NCBI GenBank assembly: GCA_009929715.1
Contig: RZZX01000003.1
Location: 1-64,000, forward strand
Direction: 5' to 3'
Length of the DNA: 64,000 nt
Source of the DNA: Bacteroidia bacterium
Lineage (GTDB): Bacteria; Bacteroidota; Bacteroidia; Bacteroidales; Bacteroidaceae
Notes under the pieces: model-generated
Database searches by the model: none
What the model saw: only the letters and a program-made list of their open reading frames with translations
Told to the model about the DNA's origin: nothing
Shown here: one piece after another, positions 8,599 to 19,731 of the stretch
Position numbering within the stretch: the first letter of the stretch is position 1
Layout: the number at the start of each line of letters is the position of its first letter
Made by a program: the position numbers and the translations under genes

Positions 8599-11325
8599 TT
8601 AATACCACTGAATGTTGCTCTGTGTCTGACTGCGTTGGTCCCACTTTAAGTCTTGTAGCATGCTTGCTTTGGCCCGAATGGTGAAGTTGTAGTACTTGTA
8701 TCGCCCAAACGGTGAAAGGCTTGCGGACATCTCGAAACAGTGCAAATCGCGAGAAATGGTGCAGGATGTTTGCACAATCTCTTTCAACTGAAAATCATAG
8801 CCTGTACTGAAGGAGAACGACCAGTTGTTCGATATCTTCACGTTGCCGTTGGCATTCACATTGTGTGTGTAGGTAAACGGATAACGCATGGAATAGCGAT
8901 TAATGGGCTTCGTCCGATCTTCGCGTATGTTATAGGAGTAGTTCAAACTCAGTGACCAAGGCAACTTGAATTGTTGGTACCCATCGGCATCGGCTTGGGC
9001 TTTCTCTACTTTCTTCTTGGTAGTTGCTTGCTTACCGGTAAGGTCTGTCTCTTCATCTTCTCCTTCATTTGAAGCCGTCTCTCCCTTTCCTTTCGCTTTC
9101 GCCTCTTCTTCTTCTTCCTGACCAAAAAGCTTCCTGACTTTCCCCCAAGTTTCATTATTCAGGGTGTAGCTGAGCGAAGAGCCGTAACCTTGAAAACGGC
9201 CAAAACGACCATAGGACCACTCTGTACGATCACCAACTATCACATTGCCGTTCTTATCGAAAGCATAGGCATAGGTTGCAAAGGAGGCGTTCATGGTAAA
9301 GGTGTAGCTCTTGGTTAGTTTCAAGCGTAAGGTGGTACTTAAATCGCTCCAGGGACGTTCTTTGGCAGCCATGTTGTAGGACATGCTTGCTCCTAACTCG
9401 TCGATTAAGCTGACTTTCTTGATGGAGTCTTTACCGTCCTTGTATTTCATCTCTAAATTGTTCGATAAGGAGAAGCTGACACTCCCCGACCCTTCACGGG
9501 CTGGAACACCGAACTGCTGACCGGCATAGGGGGAGTAGTACTGGATGTTGCCATTCCTATCGGTGTATTCTTCCCAATATTTACCAAAACCCGGAGAGGT
9601 GCTGTAACTAACCTGTGGGGTAATGACGTGGCGTATTTGAATCTCTTTTTTAGGCATGAACACGGGTTTATACATGCCATAAAGCTTGGTACTCATGCTA
9701 AAACTAGCCGAGTAGTTGGATACCCGATAAAAGCCATTAACGGTGTCGCCTGGCAGTGCTTCTAAACGACCGAGGTCTGAGTTATAGGCTTGGTTCACCT
9801 TGCGGGTGTACCACCGTTCGGTGTAGTTCACCGAGGGGGAGACTTGGAGGTATTTAAAGAGTGTGAAGGTGGCACTCAACGGGATGCTATGATTCATCGC
9901 ATTGTCCCACGCACTTAGCCCTGACTTAAAGAGCCGATCGTCTTTCGTCTTAATGCTATTGGTCAGACGACCGGAGTAGCTTAAGGAGATCTTTTCATAC
10001 CAACGTTCTGCTCCAGCGGCGTGTTTACGTTTGAAGGGGTAAAGACGACTCAAGGAGATATTCAAATCGGGCAGGGTCACGGCAATGGAGGAGTCGCGCA
10101 TGGTCTGGGCGATGTTCGTTGTTCCCGAAAGGGTTAAACCTAAATCGGGGAAAGAACGCGAATAGCTGATACTTGAGGTCTTGGTATTCTGCGTCATCGC
10201 TTGCGGATTGTACAGATTGCCTACGTTCGACTTCTCATAACTGCTGGTCGAGAAGTTCACACTGGCCGAAAAGGTGGTGTTCGGACTCGCTTTGGCATCT
10301 TGACGGTGATTCCAAACGATCTTAAAGTCTTTCGCCACGGAGTAATCGGGCATGTTCTTCTCTCCTAATTTGGTGACTTGATAGTCGGCCTGAAACATGC
10401 CGGAATAACGGTAACGTTTGTTGTAGTTGGTCAGCGCCGACAAGGCCCATGAGCCTTTGGTAAAGACTTGACCGGTTACCTTTAAATCCATCTTGTCATT
10501 AATGGCAAAATAGTACCCGCCATCGGTTAAACCAAACCCGCGCGTATAATCGTCCATGTAGGTTGGCAGAATGAAACCGGAGGAGTAACTGCTCGAAAAA
10601 GGGAAAAAGAAAAAGGGAACAGCAATAGGCAAAGGGACGTCTTCTACCACTAAGTAGGCGGGACCGGTCACGACATTTTTCTTCGGACGGACCTTGGCTC
10701 TGGTTAGCTGGAGGTAGAAGTGGGGATGGTCGTGATGGTCGCAAGTGGTGTATCTCCCACCTTCCATGAAGATCTCATCGTTGGCTCCTTTCTTGGCTTT
10801 ATTTCCGGTCACGTAGCCTTCGCCTTGCTGGGTGACAATATCGGAGATGCTCGCTTTCTTACTTTTAAAGTTGTAACGGATCTGCTCGGTATCGTAAGAG
10901 GTGTCGCCGTCTTTAAAAACGGGCTTACCTTTCTCCTGATTGAGCGAGTCTTTAACGCCATAGGCATGGACAGTACTGCTATCGAGGTTCATGGAGATCA
11001 CATCGGCACCTAGCTCTATCTTCTGATAGTTGACTTTTCCGCTGCCATAAAGGGTGGCATTCCCGCCCTGAACAAAGACGGTGGAGTCATTGGCTTCATA
11101 AACTACTGGCGCATCGAGCGGCTCTTTCTTCTTGATGGGCTTAACGGTATCGACCCGTAAGGAGTCGGCTTTTAAAGAATCTTTCCGATGTAAAGAGTCT
11201 GCTTGTGCTGTTTGAGGGATTGCATCTCCCCGACGCCGACGTTGTGACGTGGCTTCATCGGGAATTAGAATCAAAACAGACAGTACTATAACTGATAATA
11301 AAGTATTTGCTTTTAATGGCGTCAT
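8599..11325 (-). CDS. lptD: LptD/OstA-like LPS-assembly outer membrane protein
   Basis: N-terminal OstA-like region followed by a long beta-barrel; VEDVPLPIAVPFFFFP resembles LptD. Confidence 0.75.
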   Translation of the reverse strand: MTPLKANTLLSVIVLSVLILIPDEATSQRRRRGDAIPQTAQADSLHRKDSLKADSLRVDTVKPIKKKEPLDAPVVYEANDSTVFVQGGNATLYGSGKVNYQKIELGADVISMNLDSSTVHAYGVKDSLNQEKGKPVFKDGDTSYDTEQIRYNFKSKKASISDIVTQQGEGYVTGNKAKKGANDEIFMEGGRYTTCDHHDHPHFYLQLTRAKVRPKKNVVTGPAYLVVEDVPLPIAVPFFFFPFSSSYSSGFILPTYMDDYTRGFGLTDGGYYFAINDKMDLKVTGQVFTKGSWALSALTNYNKRYRYSGMFQADYQVTKLGEKNMPDYSVAKDFKIVWNHRQDAKASPNTTFSASVNFSTSSYEKSNVGNLYNPQAMTQNTKTSSISYSRSFPDLGLTLSGTTNIAQTMRDSSIAVTLPDLNISLSRLYPFKRKHAAGAERWYEKISLSYSGRLTNSIKTKDDRLFKSGLSAWDNAMNHSIPLSATFTLFKYLQVSPSVNYTERWYTRKVNQAYNSDLGRLEALPGDTVNGFYRVSNYSASFSMSTKLYGMYKPVFMPKKEIQIRHVITPQVSYSTSPGFGKYWEEYTDRNGNIQYYSPYAGQQFGVPAREGSGSVSFSLSNNLEMKYKDGKDSIKKVSLIDELGASMSYNMAAKERPWSDLSTTLRLKLTKSYTFTMNASFATYAYAFDKNGNVIVGDRTEWSYGRFGRFQGYGSSLSYTLNNETWGKVRKLFGQEEEEEAKAKGKGETASNEGEDEETDLTGKQATTKKKVEKAQADADGYQQFKLPWSLSLNYSYNIREDRTKPINRYSMRYPFTYTHNVNANGNVKISNNWSFSFSTGYDFQLKEIVQTSCTISRDLHCFEMSASLSPFGRYKYYNFTIRAKASMLQDLKWDQRSQTQSNIQWY

Positions 11326-11351
11326 TAACTATTTGTTTACGCTTTGAAGGG

Positions 11352-11359
11352 ACAAAAGT
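11352..11359 (-). promoter_or_regulatory. -7 box for the lptD-like gene
   Basis: CAAAAGTA on the + strand is TACTTTTG on the minus strand. Confidence 0.6.
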
Positions 11360-11414
11360 ACATAATCTTTGGCAATATCAAGTGTGAATGGCTCTTTTTA
11401 ATTATTTTTTAGCC

Positions 11415-11951
11415 CTATAAAAAAGAGTCGCACCAGTGATCAAAACGAATAAGCCCCTCTTCTCCAAACTTTGAAATAGACTGACGGGCTTTCTCGATGG
11501 TTTTTTCTTCTTCAAGATGGGTTTTTGAAAAGAATTTATCGGCAAAACAGATGAGTTGCTCTTCTAAACTCACGGGGAGTAGCTCGCGATGGGGCACGGG
11601 CAGCTGACGTTCTAAAATGGTTTTCAACGATAAGCCGGCTCCAGTATGGCGCTCGCAGACGAGAGCGTGACGGGGGTAACCTTCGGAACGTAACAGGTCG
11701 GCTCCCAAATAGCCGTGGCAGATGTAGGGGAAGCTTCCCAAACAGTGGATACCTGGGGCATGGGTCAGGAAGATGCCGATATCGTGCAGCATGGCAGCGT
11801 CATACAAAAAGGATTTATCGACTTGGAGTTCCGGGTGTTTATCGGCTATCGATAGGGCTTTCTGGGCTACCGACCGACTGTGGGATAAGAGTATTTCTTT
11901 TAACTTATTTTCTTCCGGGTAATAGGTGTCTATGAGTGATAAAGGGTTCAT
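11415..11951 (-). CDS. HD domain-containing protein
   Basis: HDIG motif in DAAMLHDIGIFLTHAPGIHC. Confidence 0.85.
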   Translation of the reverse strand: MNPLSLIDTYYPEENKLKEILLSHSRSVAQKALSIADKHPELQVDKSFLYDAAMLHDIGIFLTHAPGIHCLGSFPYICHGYLGADLLRSEGYPRHALVCERHTGAGLSLKTILERQLPVPHRELLPVSLEEQLICFADKFFSKTHLEEEKTIEKARQSISKFGEEGLIRFDHWCDSFL

Positions 11952-11959
11952 CTGCTTAC

Positions 11960-13387
11960 TTATTTGATCTGCTTACTGGCCTTCCATTCGCGAACGGCCT
12001 GGGTGTATTTCTTTGCCTTTTTTACTGTTAGCCAAGGCATCTCTAATTGTTCGGGGATGTGAGTGGCTTCGTCTTTGACTTCAACGCGGTTTGGCTGTTT
12101 TATCAGAACAACTCGGTCGTACAAGGAGTCGTTTTCTAAATAGGTATTCAAACGCAGGGTGTCACTAACCACATCGATTAACTGATAGAACCGGTGGTTG
12201 GTCCCAAAACGATCATAGCGTTGGTCGAAAGCCAACGAATAGTTTTTAGGGGAGGCGTGGCTAACGAGGTACAGGGGGGTAGTCATGGTGCCATCGGGGG
12301 TTTTAGCTGTCATCCGAGCATAGTTGTGTTCATGCCCTTGAAGCACTAAATCGACTCCGTATTTCCGAAAAAGATCGTCGAACATCCAACGCACCGGCAG
12401 GTTCTTCATTTTCCCTTTGATGGAGTAGACGGGGTGGTGTAGCATCACGATCTTCCATTTCTTTCGAGAGTTTTGCAACGTCTGTTCCAACCATTCGCGC
12501 TGAGAGAACATAAACCAAGGATCGCGGTTGCTATCTAGCGTGATGAGGGTGGCGTCTCGGTAATCGAGCGCATAAACATTGTTGCCTTTGTATCGAGACT
12601 CCAGTAAATAGGAGAAGGTGTAGGCGAAACGTTTTTCCAAAACTCGAGTCAGCCCTTTTAGGTATTCGTGATTGCCAGGGGAAACGAGTAAGGGTTTGGA
12701 AGGGGCTATGGAATCGACGCTTCTATAGGCCTCTTCCCAGTAACAATTCATCGGACGCTCGGCAAAATCGCCTACAAACATGTAGAAATCGACTGCGGGA
12801 TAGTGATGCCGAATGTTTTCCATGAAAGCACGGGTTTTGCCATGCAGCGTGTCTTGAACATCGCCTATGAAAACGAAGGAAAAATGGTCGGTCGAGTCGG
12901 GTTGCATGGTGAATGTGTACCAAGCGGACGAGCGGTGGTCATTCCAAACGCGATAGGCGTATGAACGACCGTAAGAGAGGGTGCCGAATTTAGCCCAATT
13001 GGCATAGCTGTAACCGCCTAATGTCCGAATAAAACGGGAAGAGGCTGGGGTGCGTAGGGTGTCTTGACTTCCTATCTCGGTGTATTCTAAAGAGGCTTGC
13101 TTAGAGACACCACCACATACCCAACTCACCCGACGGGAACGTTCGCCTTCATTGCCAAAGGTTAAAAGAACACGCTGGGGTACGTCGGAAAGGGTGTAGC
13201 GTATCTCTGGCAAGTTCGAAAACCAAACATGCCAACGTATTTTGCAAAGGGTGCCCAAAGAGAGCAAAGACAACACAAGGAGTCCCCAAAGCCATGTTTT
13301 CCAACGAATGCGGCATATGATAGCGAAAACAATCAATGCGAAAGCAATGAGTCTCCAAATAAACGATTTCTTTTTCTTCTTTTCCAT
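11960..13387 (-). CDS. Membrane-anchored metallophosphoesterase with purple-acid-phosphatase-like N-terminal domain
   Basis: GDVQD, GDFAE, GNHEY, HHPVY and GHEHNYAR metallophosphoesterase motifs; N-terminal TM segments. Confidence 0.85.
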   Translation of the reverse strand: MEKKKKKSFIWRLIAFALIVFAIICRIRWKTWLWGLLVLSLLSLGTLCKIRWHVWFSNLPEIRYTLSDVPQRVLLTFGNEGERSRRVSWVCGGVSKQASLEYTEIGSQDTLRTPASSRFIRTLGGYSYANWAKFGTLSYGRSYAYRVWNDHRSSAWYTFTMQPDSTDHFSFVFIGDVQDTLHGKTRAFMENIRHHYPAVDFYMFVGDFAERPMNCYWEEAYRSVDSIAPSKPLLVSPGNHEYLKGLTRVLEKRFAYTFSYLLESRYKGNNVYALDYRDATLITLDSNRDPWFMFSQREWLEQTLQNSRKKWKIVMLHHPVYSIKGKMKNLPVRWMFDDLFRKYGVDLVLQGHEHNYARMTAKTPDGTMTTPLYLVSHASPKNYSLAFDQRYDRFGTNHRFYQLIDVVSDTLRLNTYLENDSLYDRVVLIKQPNRVEVKDEATHIPEQLEMPWLTVKKAKKYTQAVREWKASKQIK

Positions 13388-13495
13388 GCTGATCTAACCA
13401 TGTGAACAATTGCTGAAACAAAGATAAAACAATTTACGTTACCTGAAACTACGACACACGGTATATTTTTTTTAGTAACGCTGGCTAGAGGGGGC

Positions 13496-14389
13496 TTACA
13501 GGAATGACTTCTTTCTCTTTTTCCACAACTGCCAGCTATTGATAATGTTCTGCCACAAAACATAAGATCCTGGCGCAACTGCCGATAAAGGGTCGAGATA
13601 GGTGTAGGCCATCCAAATGGCGAGTATGGTGTTTTTTTGACCTAATGCTTGCCCACCGCTTATGCGCTCGTTATATAAACCGCCTATCTGTTTGCCTATA
13701 AAGAACTGCAAGAGACAGACTAGCAGTGCGACCAATGCAATAAGAATTTTAACGCCTCCGCCTTCTGAATGGTGAATCAGTGAGGAGACGGTTTGGGCGG
13801 TCACAATGGTTAAGGATATGGCCCATAGGTAGAAGGCTAGCTCGTGGTGCCGTAGGAAAATAGCGTGCATTTTCTTGAATTTTTTCTCTAATAACCAAGC
13901 CAACATGAATGGACAGATTAAAAGAAGAAAGATTTTTTGAAGAATCTGAATGGCTGAATCCCAAAAGGCAATCTCTGGATGGCTCTCTATCAGCGGAAAT
14001 ATAACTGGAACGGCAATGGCAACACCAATGTTGGCTAGCAAGGTGTAGGTGGTTAGACTGGCGGCATTGCCTCCTAACTTCGACGTAACTACGGCGGCAG
14101 CTGTAGCAGTGGGGCAAATAACGCAGACTAAAGCGCCTTCGGCAACGATTTTATTATACCGGTAAAGCAAGAGGTATACGGCTAAAGAGCCTATGATCTG
14201 TATGAGTAATAGCCATAAATGTAGAAGACGGGGCTTTAAATCATGCGGGGATATCTTACAGAATGTTAAAAGTAACATCATGAAGATGAGAATCGGCGTG
14301 AAAATAGATAAATGCATCAATAACGGATAGCCTAAAACGCCTATCAACATCGCAAAAGGCAAGGTCCAATTTCTTAAAAAAGTAAGCAT
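13496..14389 (-). CDS. Integral membrane transporter, possibly bile acid:sodium symporter (BASS)-like
   Basis: Multiple TM segments; PTATAAAVVTSKLGGNAASLTTYTLLAN. Confidence 0.6.
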   Translation of the reverse strand: MLTFLRNWTLPFAMLIGVLGYPLLMHLSIFTPILIFMMLLLTFCKISPHDLKPRLLHLWLLLIQIIGSLAVYLLLYRYNKIVAEGALVCVICPTATAAAVVTSKLGGNAASLTTYTLLANIGVAIAVPVIFPLIESHPEIAFWDSAIQILQKIFLLLICPFMLAWLLEKKFKKMHAIFLRHHELAFYLWAISLTIVTAQTVSSLIHHSEGGGVKILIALVALLVCLLQFFIGKQIGGLYNERISGGQALGQKNTILAIWMAYTYLDPLSAVAPGSYVLWQNIINSWQLWKKRKKSFL

Positions 14390-14635
14390 GCTAATGGATT
14401 AATTTGTGTAATGTGTGCAAAATAACAGAGAAAATTAGATATAAACGACTATTCAAAGGAGTATTTGTCATCTGAAGTGCACTGCAAAACTTTATTGGAC
14501 TGAAAAAATAGACTAGAAAGGCTTCTAAAAGAGCACGAAATAGGGTCTTATCGCTTTATTAGAGGTGAAAAAACTCAAAACTTGAATTTAAATCAACTGT
14601 TTTCTATAAAAATCTACTACATTTGCATCGTATTT

Positions 14636-15967
14636 ATGAAAACAACCAAAACCTATATCGTATTTAGCTTAGCTTGCCTGGGGCTACTGTTCTTTCCGCA
14701 TTTGTTGTTCAAGACGTGGGGAAAGGATTTTGTCGTAGTTATAGATGCCGGACATGGAGGGCATGACCCCGGAGCTGTGGGAAGAGTGACTAAGGAGAAG
14801 GTGATCAACCTAAAGGTTGCTCTCAAACTTGGCGCTCTGATCAATCAACATTGTGAGGACGTAAAAGTGGTCTATACGCGCAAAAGTGACGTTTTTATCC
14901 CTCTCGACCGACGGGCGGATATCGCTAACGAAGCCAAAGCTGACCTTTTTATCTCTATTCATACAAATGCTTTAGCAAATAACCGTACCTTTACAGGAGC
15001 ATCGACTTGGACGCTGGGGTTAGCTAAATCTGATGCTAACTTAGAAGTGGCCAAACGAGAAAACTCGGTTATCTTATATGAAAGTGATTATAAAACGCGT
15101 TACGCCGGATTTAACCCTAATTCAGCGGAGTCTTATATCATCTTTGAATTTATGCAGGATAAGTACATGGAACAAAGTGTGCACTTGGCTTCTTTGATAC
15201 AAAAACAGTTTGGATCGACTTGTAGACGACTGAACCGGGGGGTTCATCAAGCGGGGTTCTTGGTGCTTAAGGCGAGTGCCATGCCGAGTGTCTTGGTTGA
15301 ATTGGGCTTTATCTCAACGCCTCAAGAGGAGGATTTCTTAAACTCGGAGACAGGAGCAAGTAGCATGTCGAGAGGGCTCTTTAATGCGTTCCTGACTTAT
15401 AAAAGAGAGCAAGAGTTACGGCTAACAGGGAAAAGTAGAACGGTTATCCCCAAAGAGGCTGAGGAGGAAAAACCATCGCTTGTTGCCGCCACTGAGCATC
15501 AAGAGAAAAAATCGGCGGGCAACGAGCCATCACCAGCGCCAACAAAACCGGACTCTACAAAACCGGACTCTACTAGAAGGGCTATTAAAGTGGTGGAAGA
15601 GGTGAAAGTGGTGGAAAAAGTAGCGGTTAAAGCTAAACCGCAAGAGAGTAAAGTCACTACTGGTGCAGAGGTGAAACGCACTCTGAATGAGGATAAAAAG
15701 ATCGTTTTCAAAGTGCAGTTCTTGACCTCTTCGAAGGTGCTGGAGATGAGTGATACCCGACTGAAGGGACTGAAAGGGATAGAATATTATAAGGAGGGAG
15801 GAATTTATAAGTTTACGTATGGCCCTTCGGAAGATTACAACGAGGTGCTTCGTACCAAACAGAAGATCTCTGGATTGTTTAAAGATGCTTTTATCATTGC
15901 ATTCTGCGACGGAGTAAAAATGAATATAAGCGAAGCTATTAAGGTTTTCAAAAGTAAAAAGAATTAA
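14636..15967 (+). CDS. N-acetylmuramoyl-L-alanine amidase (Amidase_3) with SPOR-like C-terminus
   Basis: VVIDAGHGGHDPGAVG, FISIHTNA and VLVELGFISTPQEEDFL; C-terminal SPOR-like region. Confidence 0.92.
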   Translation: MKTTKTYIVFSLACLGLLFFPHLLFKTWGKDFVVVIDAGHGGHDPGAVGRVTKEKVINLKVALKLGALINQHCEDVKVVYTRKSDVFIPLDRRADIANEAKADLFISIHTNALANNRTFTGASTWTLGLAKSDANLEVAKRENSVILYESDYKTRYAGFNPNSAESYIIFEFMQDKYMEQSVHLASLIQKQFGSTCRRLNRGVHQAGFLVLKASAMPSVLVELGFISTPQEEDFLNSETGASSMSRGLFNAFLTYKREQELRLTGKSRTVIPKEAEEEKPSLVAATEHQEKKSAGNEPSPAPTKPDSTKPDSTRRAIKVVEEVKVVEKVAVKAKPQESKVTTGAEVKRTLNEDKKIVFKVQFLTSSKVLEMSDTRLKGLKGIEYYKEGGIYKFTYGPSEDYNEVLRTKQKISGLFKDAFIIAFCDGVKMNISEAIKVFKSKKN

Positions 15968-15978
15968 AAATAAGGAAA

Positions 15979-16872
15979 ATGAAGTACTTTACCAAAGAAG
16001 TTAAAATAGGTCTTGCCGGTCTTATCGCTTTAAGTGTGTTGATTTATGGAATCAATTACTTAAAGGGGATTTATATGTTTCAACCATCGAACTACTTTTA
16101 TGCGCACTTTGAAAATGCCAACGGTCTGACGAAGTCAAGCCCGGTATTTGCCGATGGCGTGAGGGTGGGAATCGTACGAAATATCAGTTATGATTATACC
16201 AAACCGGGCAACGTGACCGTAGAGGTGGAACTGGATACGGAACTACGCATTCCTAAAGGGAGTTGTGCGGAATTAGAAACGGAACTTATGGGGGGAGTGA
16301 AAATGAATATCTTGCTGGCCAATAACCCCAGAGAAAAATACCAGGTAGGCGATACCATACCGGGATTGGTTAATAGTGGCATGATGGCGAGTGTCAATAA
16401 GCTGCTTCCGCAAGTGGAACGTATGCTCCCGAAAGTGGACTCTATCTTGATCGCTCTCAATGCGATCTTAACAAATAAAAGTATCCCGGCTACACTCGGT
16501 TCTATAGAAAAAACAACGGCCAATCTGGCGGTGGTGAGCCACCAACTTAAAGGAATAGTAGGAAAGGATATCCCTCAACTGACTCAAAAACTGAATATAA
16601 TAGGTGATAATTTTGTGGTTATCAGTGATAATCTCAAAACGATCGACTATGCAGGAACTTTCGAAAAAATTGACTCGACGCTTTCTAATGTTAAATTGAT
16701 AACAGATAAACTACAAAGCAAAGATAACAGCGTGGGACTGCTTCTTAATTCTCCTGACTTATATCATAATTTGAATTCGACTGCAGCTAACGCATCGCTC
16801 TTATTGGAGGATTTAAAAGCCAACCCTAAACGGTACGTTCATTTCTCTTTGTTTGGAAAAAAGAATAAATGA
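15979..16872 (+). CDS. MCE/MlaD family protein
   Basis: Single N-terminal TM, then an MCE domain (FENANGLTKSSPVFADGVRVGIV). Confidence 0.9.
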   Translation: MKYFTKEVKIGLAGLIALSVLIYGINYLKGIYMFQPSNYFYAHFENANGLTKSSPVFADGVRVGIVRNISYDYTKPGNVTVEVELDTELRIPKGSCAELETELMGGVKMNILLANNPREKYQVGDTIPGLVNSGMMASVNKLLPQVERMLPKVDSILIALNAILTNKSIPATLGSIEKTTANLAVVSHQLKGIVGKDIPQLTQKLNIIGDNFVVISDNLKTIDYAGTFEKIDSTLSNVKLITDKLQSKDNSVGLLLNSPDLYHNLNSTAANASLLLEDLKANPKRYVHFSLFGKKNK

Positions 16873-17221
16873 CCCTAAATAGTAATATAGATTGGGTCTA
16901 AATAAGAAACTAAAAAAACGGGATAAGCAGATAGCCTTAAACCGTTATTAACAAACTTATACCTGACTAAAAGAGGAAAGAGGAATATGTAGTTAGAAAG
17001 AGTACAAAAAGCATTCAAAGACTTAATAGTCAGATGCTTAATAAATAGCAAACAGCAAGTCGAACCATTTCATCAAACTTTTCTTGTAACCCACTGAATG
17101 TAAATGGGTTATTGAATCTTTTGAAAAAACACAAAAAAAGCGATTTGTTTTTCTCGAATAAGATTACGAATTTTGCAAAACGTAGAAGTTTTGCTTAATT
17201 AATAAATGTATTAAAGCCATT

Positions 17222-18634
17222 ATGACCCAATCCAATCATGTTGAGCTTTGGAACCGCTGTCTTAGTATCATAAAAGACATTGTTCAGGAGTCGACATATA
17301 ATACTTGGTTTGCCCCCATAGTTCCGTTGAAGTATGAGGACAAAACACTCGTTGTACAAATCCCCAGCCAATTCTTTTATGAATATCTGGAGGATAAGTA
17401 TATCGACTTGCTGCGCAAAACACTCTATAAAGCAATAGGTGAAGGCACAAAGTTGATGTACAACGTGATGGTTGACAAAACTTCTGTCCCTAATCAAACG
17501 GTCAATTTGGAGGCAAGTAACCGCTCAATGGCAGTTACAGCACAAAAAATTATCGATGGAAATAAGGCACCTAACATTCTTAAAGCGCCGGTAGTACAAG
17601 ATTTAGATCCACATCTAAATCCAAACTATAATTTTGAAAATTTCATCGAAGGGTATAGTAATAAACTGTCAAGAAGTGTGGCCGAAACTGTTGCAAAAAA
17701 CCCGGCTGGCACAGCTTTTAACCCGCTATTTCTATACGGTGCTTCGGGCGTGGGAAAAACGCACTTGGCCAATGCCATCGGAACAAGAATCAAAGAGTTG
17801 TATCCGCCTAAAAGGGTGCTGTATGTCTCTGCTCATCTGTTCCAAGTGCAATATACGGATTCAGTACGGAATAATACAACGAATGATTTTATCAAGTTCT
17901 ATCAATCGATCGATGTCTTAATCATTGATGATATTCAAGAATTTGCGGGGGTAACTCGAACTCAAAATACATTCTTTCACGTCTTTAACCATTTACACCA
18001 AAATGGCAAACAGCTGATACTCACATCAGACCGTGCACCTGTGCTACTACAAGGTATGGAGGACCGCCTATTAACCCGCTTTAAATGGGGCATGGTAGCG
18101 GAACTGGAAAAGCCAACAGTGGAGCTAAGGAAAAATATTCTCTATAATAAGATTCACCGTGATGGGCTTAAATTCCCACCTGAGGTGATCGATTACATTG
18201 CCGAGAATGTCAATGAGAGTGTACGTGACCTTGAGGGGATTGTTATCGCTATCATGGCACGCTCTACTGTGTTCAACAAGGAGATTGACTTGGATCTAGC
18301 ACAGCATATCGTACGGGGAGCGGTTAAAAATGAGGTTAAAACAATCACGATCGACAACATTCTTAAAGCGGTATGTAGCCACTTTAGCTTAGAGCTTAGT
18401 GCGATCCATACCAAATCAAGAAAAAGAGAGGTGGTACAAGCGCGACAAGTGGCAATGTATCTAGCCAAAAACCACACCGACTATTCAACATCGAAAATCG
18501 GTAAGTTTATAGGTAATAAAGATCACGCAACTGTTCTGCATGCTTGCAAAACAATTAAAGATCAACTCGAAGTCAATAAAGGTTTCAATAACGAAATTAA
18601 AGAGATTGAAACGCTCTTAAGAAAAAAGGAGTAA
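17222..18634 (+). CDS. dnaA: Chromosomal replication initiator protein DnaA
   Basis: Walker [26 protein letters not shown]-terminal DNA-binding signature [12 protein letters not shown]. Confidence 0.97.
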   Translation: MTQSNHVELWNRCLSIIKDIVQESTYNTWFAPIVPLKYEDKTLVVQIPSQFFYEYLEDKYIDLLRKTLYKAIGEGTKLMYNVMVDKTSVPNQTVNLEASNRSMAVTAQKIIDGNKAPNILKAPVVQDLDPHLNPNYNFENFIEGYSNKLSRSVAETVAKNPAGTAFNPLFLYGASGVGKTHLANAIGTRIKELYPPKRVLYVSAHLFQVQYTDSVRNNTTNDFIKFYQSIDVLIIDDIQEFAGVTRTQNTFFHVFNHLHQNGKQLILTSDRAPVLLQGMEDRLLTRFKWGMVAELEKPTVELRKNILYNKIHRDGLKFPPEVIDYIAENVNESVRDLEGIVIAIMARSTVFNKEIDLDLAQHIVRGAVKNEVKTITIDNILKAVCSHFSLELSAIHTKSRKREVVQARQVAMYLAKNHTDYSTSKIGKFIGNKDHATVLHACKTIKDQLEVNKGFNNEIKEIETLLRKKE

Positions 18635-18655
18635 ATACACCCCTATAAAAGCTCG

Positions 18656-18700
18656 AAAAGCATGAACCATAATGAAATTATTATAGTTCATGCTTTTTTT
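18656..18700. terminator. Bidirectional terminator between dnaA and a nitroreductase gene
   Basis: AAAAGCATGAAC ... GTTCATGCTTTTTTTT stem-loop. Confidence 0.8.
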
Positions 18701-18702
18701 TG

Positions 18703-19446
18703 TTAGCGAATAAAGCCTTGTGAACGAAGAACTGACAACAGGTTTTCAGACATAAACTCATTGTCGCTCTTTTTATAACGTACATCGGTAAATACTTGAG
18801 CTAAAGTCTCTTTTCCGTTCTCAGCCACAAATGCGTGATTCACCGGAAGAGATTCTTTATAGGCATAAATCTCTTCAAGACGCGCTGCATCGTAATCCCG
18901 ATACCGCTCCTGATGAAGTATGGCATCCAAAGATAACCGATCGACTTGATCTGGCTCTTCGGCCGGATAACCCACGGTTATAGTGGTCAGAGGGAAAACA
19001 AGCTCTGGCAACTGTAACACATCAATAATTTGTTGGGGATTATAAATCGTTGTCCCCAAATAACAAATTCCAAGACCTGCTTCTTCAGCCAAAGAGCAAA
19101 ACGTTTGAGCTACCAAGGTGGTGTCTATCGCCGCATTCATGAAAGAGAGTAAATTATCATACCCCGGAGTAGCCCGACGTAGTTCACACCACTGAGTAAA
19201 CCGACGGAAATCGGCACAAAAAGTAAGCACAACCGGGGCCTCTTTGACCATGGGTTGATTAAAATGGGCCGGAGACAGTTTGGCTTTCATCGCAGCCTCA
19301 CGGGTCTCAATGATGGAGTATAGCTGCATTCCACCCATCGTAGAAGCACGACAAGCAGTTTCAAGCAAATCATTTAACAAATCAGAGGCTATCTCTTTGG
19401 ACTGATACTTGCGTATCGTTCTTCTGTTTCTTAAGGTATCAATCAT
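18703..19446 (-). CDS. Nitroreductase family protein
   Basis: RRTIRKYQSKEI N-terminal signature; GLGICYLGTTIYNPQQI. Confidence 0.85.
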   Translation of the reverse strand: MIDTLRNRRTIRKYQSKEIASDLLNDLLETACRASTMGGMQLYSIIETREAAMKAKLSPAHFNQPMVKEAPVVLTFCADFRRFTQWCELRRATPGYDNLLSFMNAAIDTTLVAQTFCSLAEEAGLGICYLGTTIYNPQQIIDVLQLPELVFPLTTITVGYPAEEPDQVDRLSLDAILHQERYRDYDAARLEEIYAYKESLPVNHAFVAENGKETLAQVFTDVRYKKSDNEFMSENLLSVLRSQGFIR

Positions 19447-19625
19447 ACTTTTTTTTAAGAACAAATATACATATAATATTTTACGAAACATCTGAAATAA
19501 AATAATAAATTGTTTTTTTAGAAAACTTTAGCAGATACACAAAATAGTCAAAAAGCTAACTATCAAGCAATTAATAATATAAAAAAGAAAACTATACCTC
19601 CTAACACAAATAACTCTATTTTTAT

Positions 19626-19656
19626 TTTGAAATAATCAAAAACATTCATAGCTTTG
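19626..19656 (+). promoter_or_regulatory. Bacteroidetes promoter TTTG-N19-TAGCTTTG for nrdJ
   Basis: Exact -33 TTTG and -7 TAnnTTTG with 19-bp spacing. Confidence 0.75.
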
Positions 19657-19731
19657 CAAACGTTTCATAAATGGGTAAGCAAAACTTCTACAAATGCGCT
19701 TACACATTAACAACAAGATACACATAACATC

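Noticed and set aside
15545-15574. 15-bp direct repeat in the amidase gene (KPDST x2)
   Set aside because: Ordinary linker duplication between the catalytic and SPOR-like domains.
16873-17221. Possible oriC upstream of dnaA
   Set aside because: No cluster of TTATCCACA-like DnaA boxes found by eye; only weak matches such as TTATTAACA. A GC-skew analysis of the whole chromosome would be needed.
19492-19731. Possible cobalamin riboswitch before the B12-dependent RNR
   Set aside because: Leader is only about 75 nt from the promoter and shows no B12-box-like sequence; too short for a cobalamin riboswitch.
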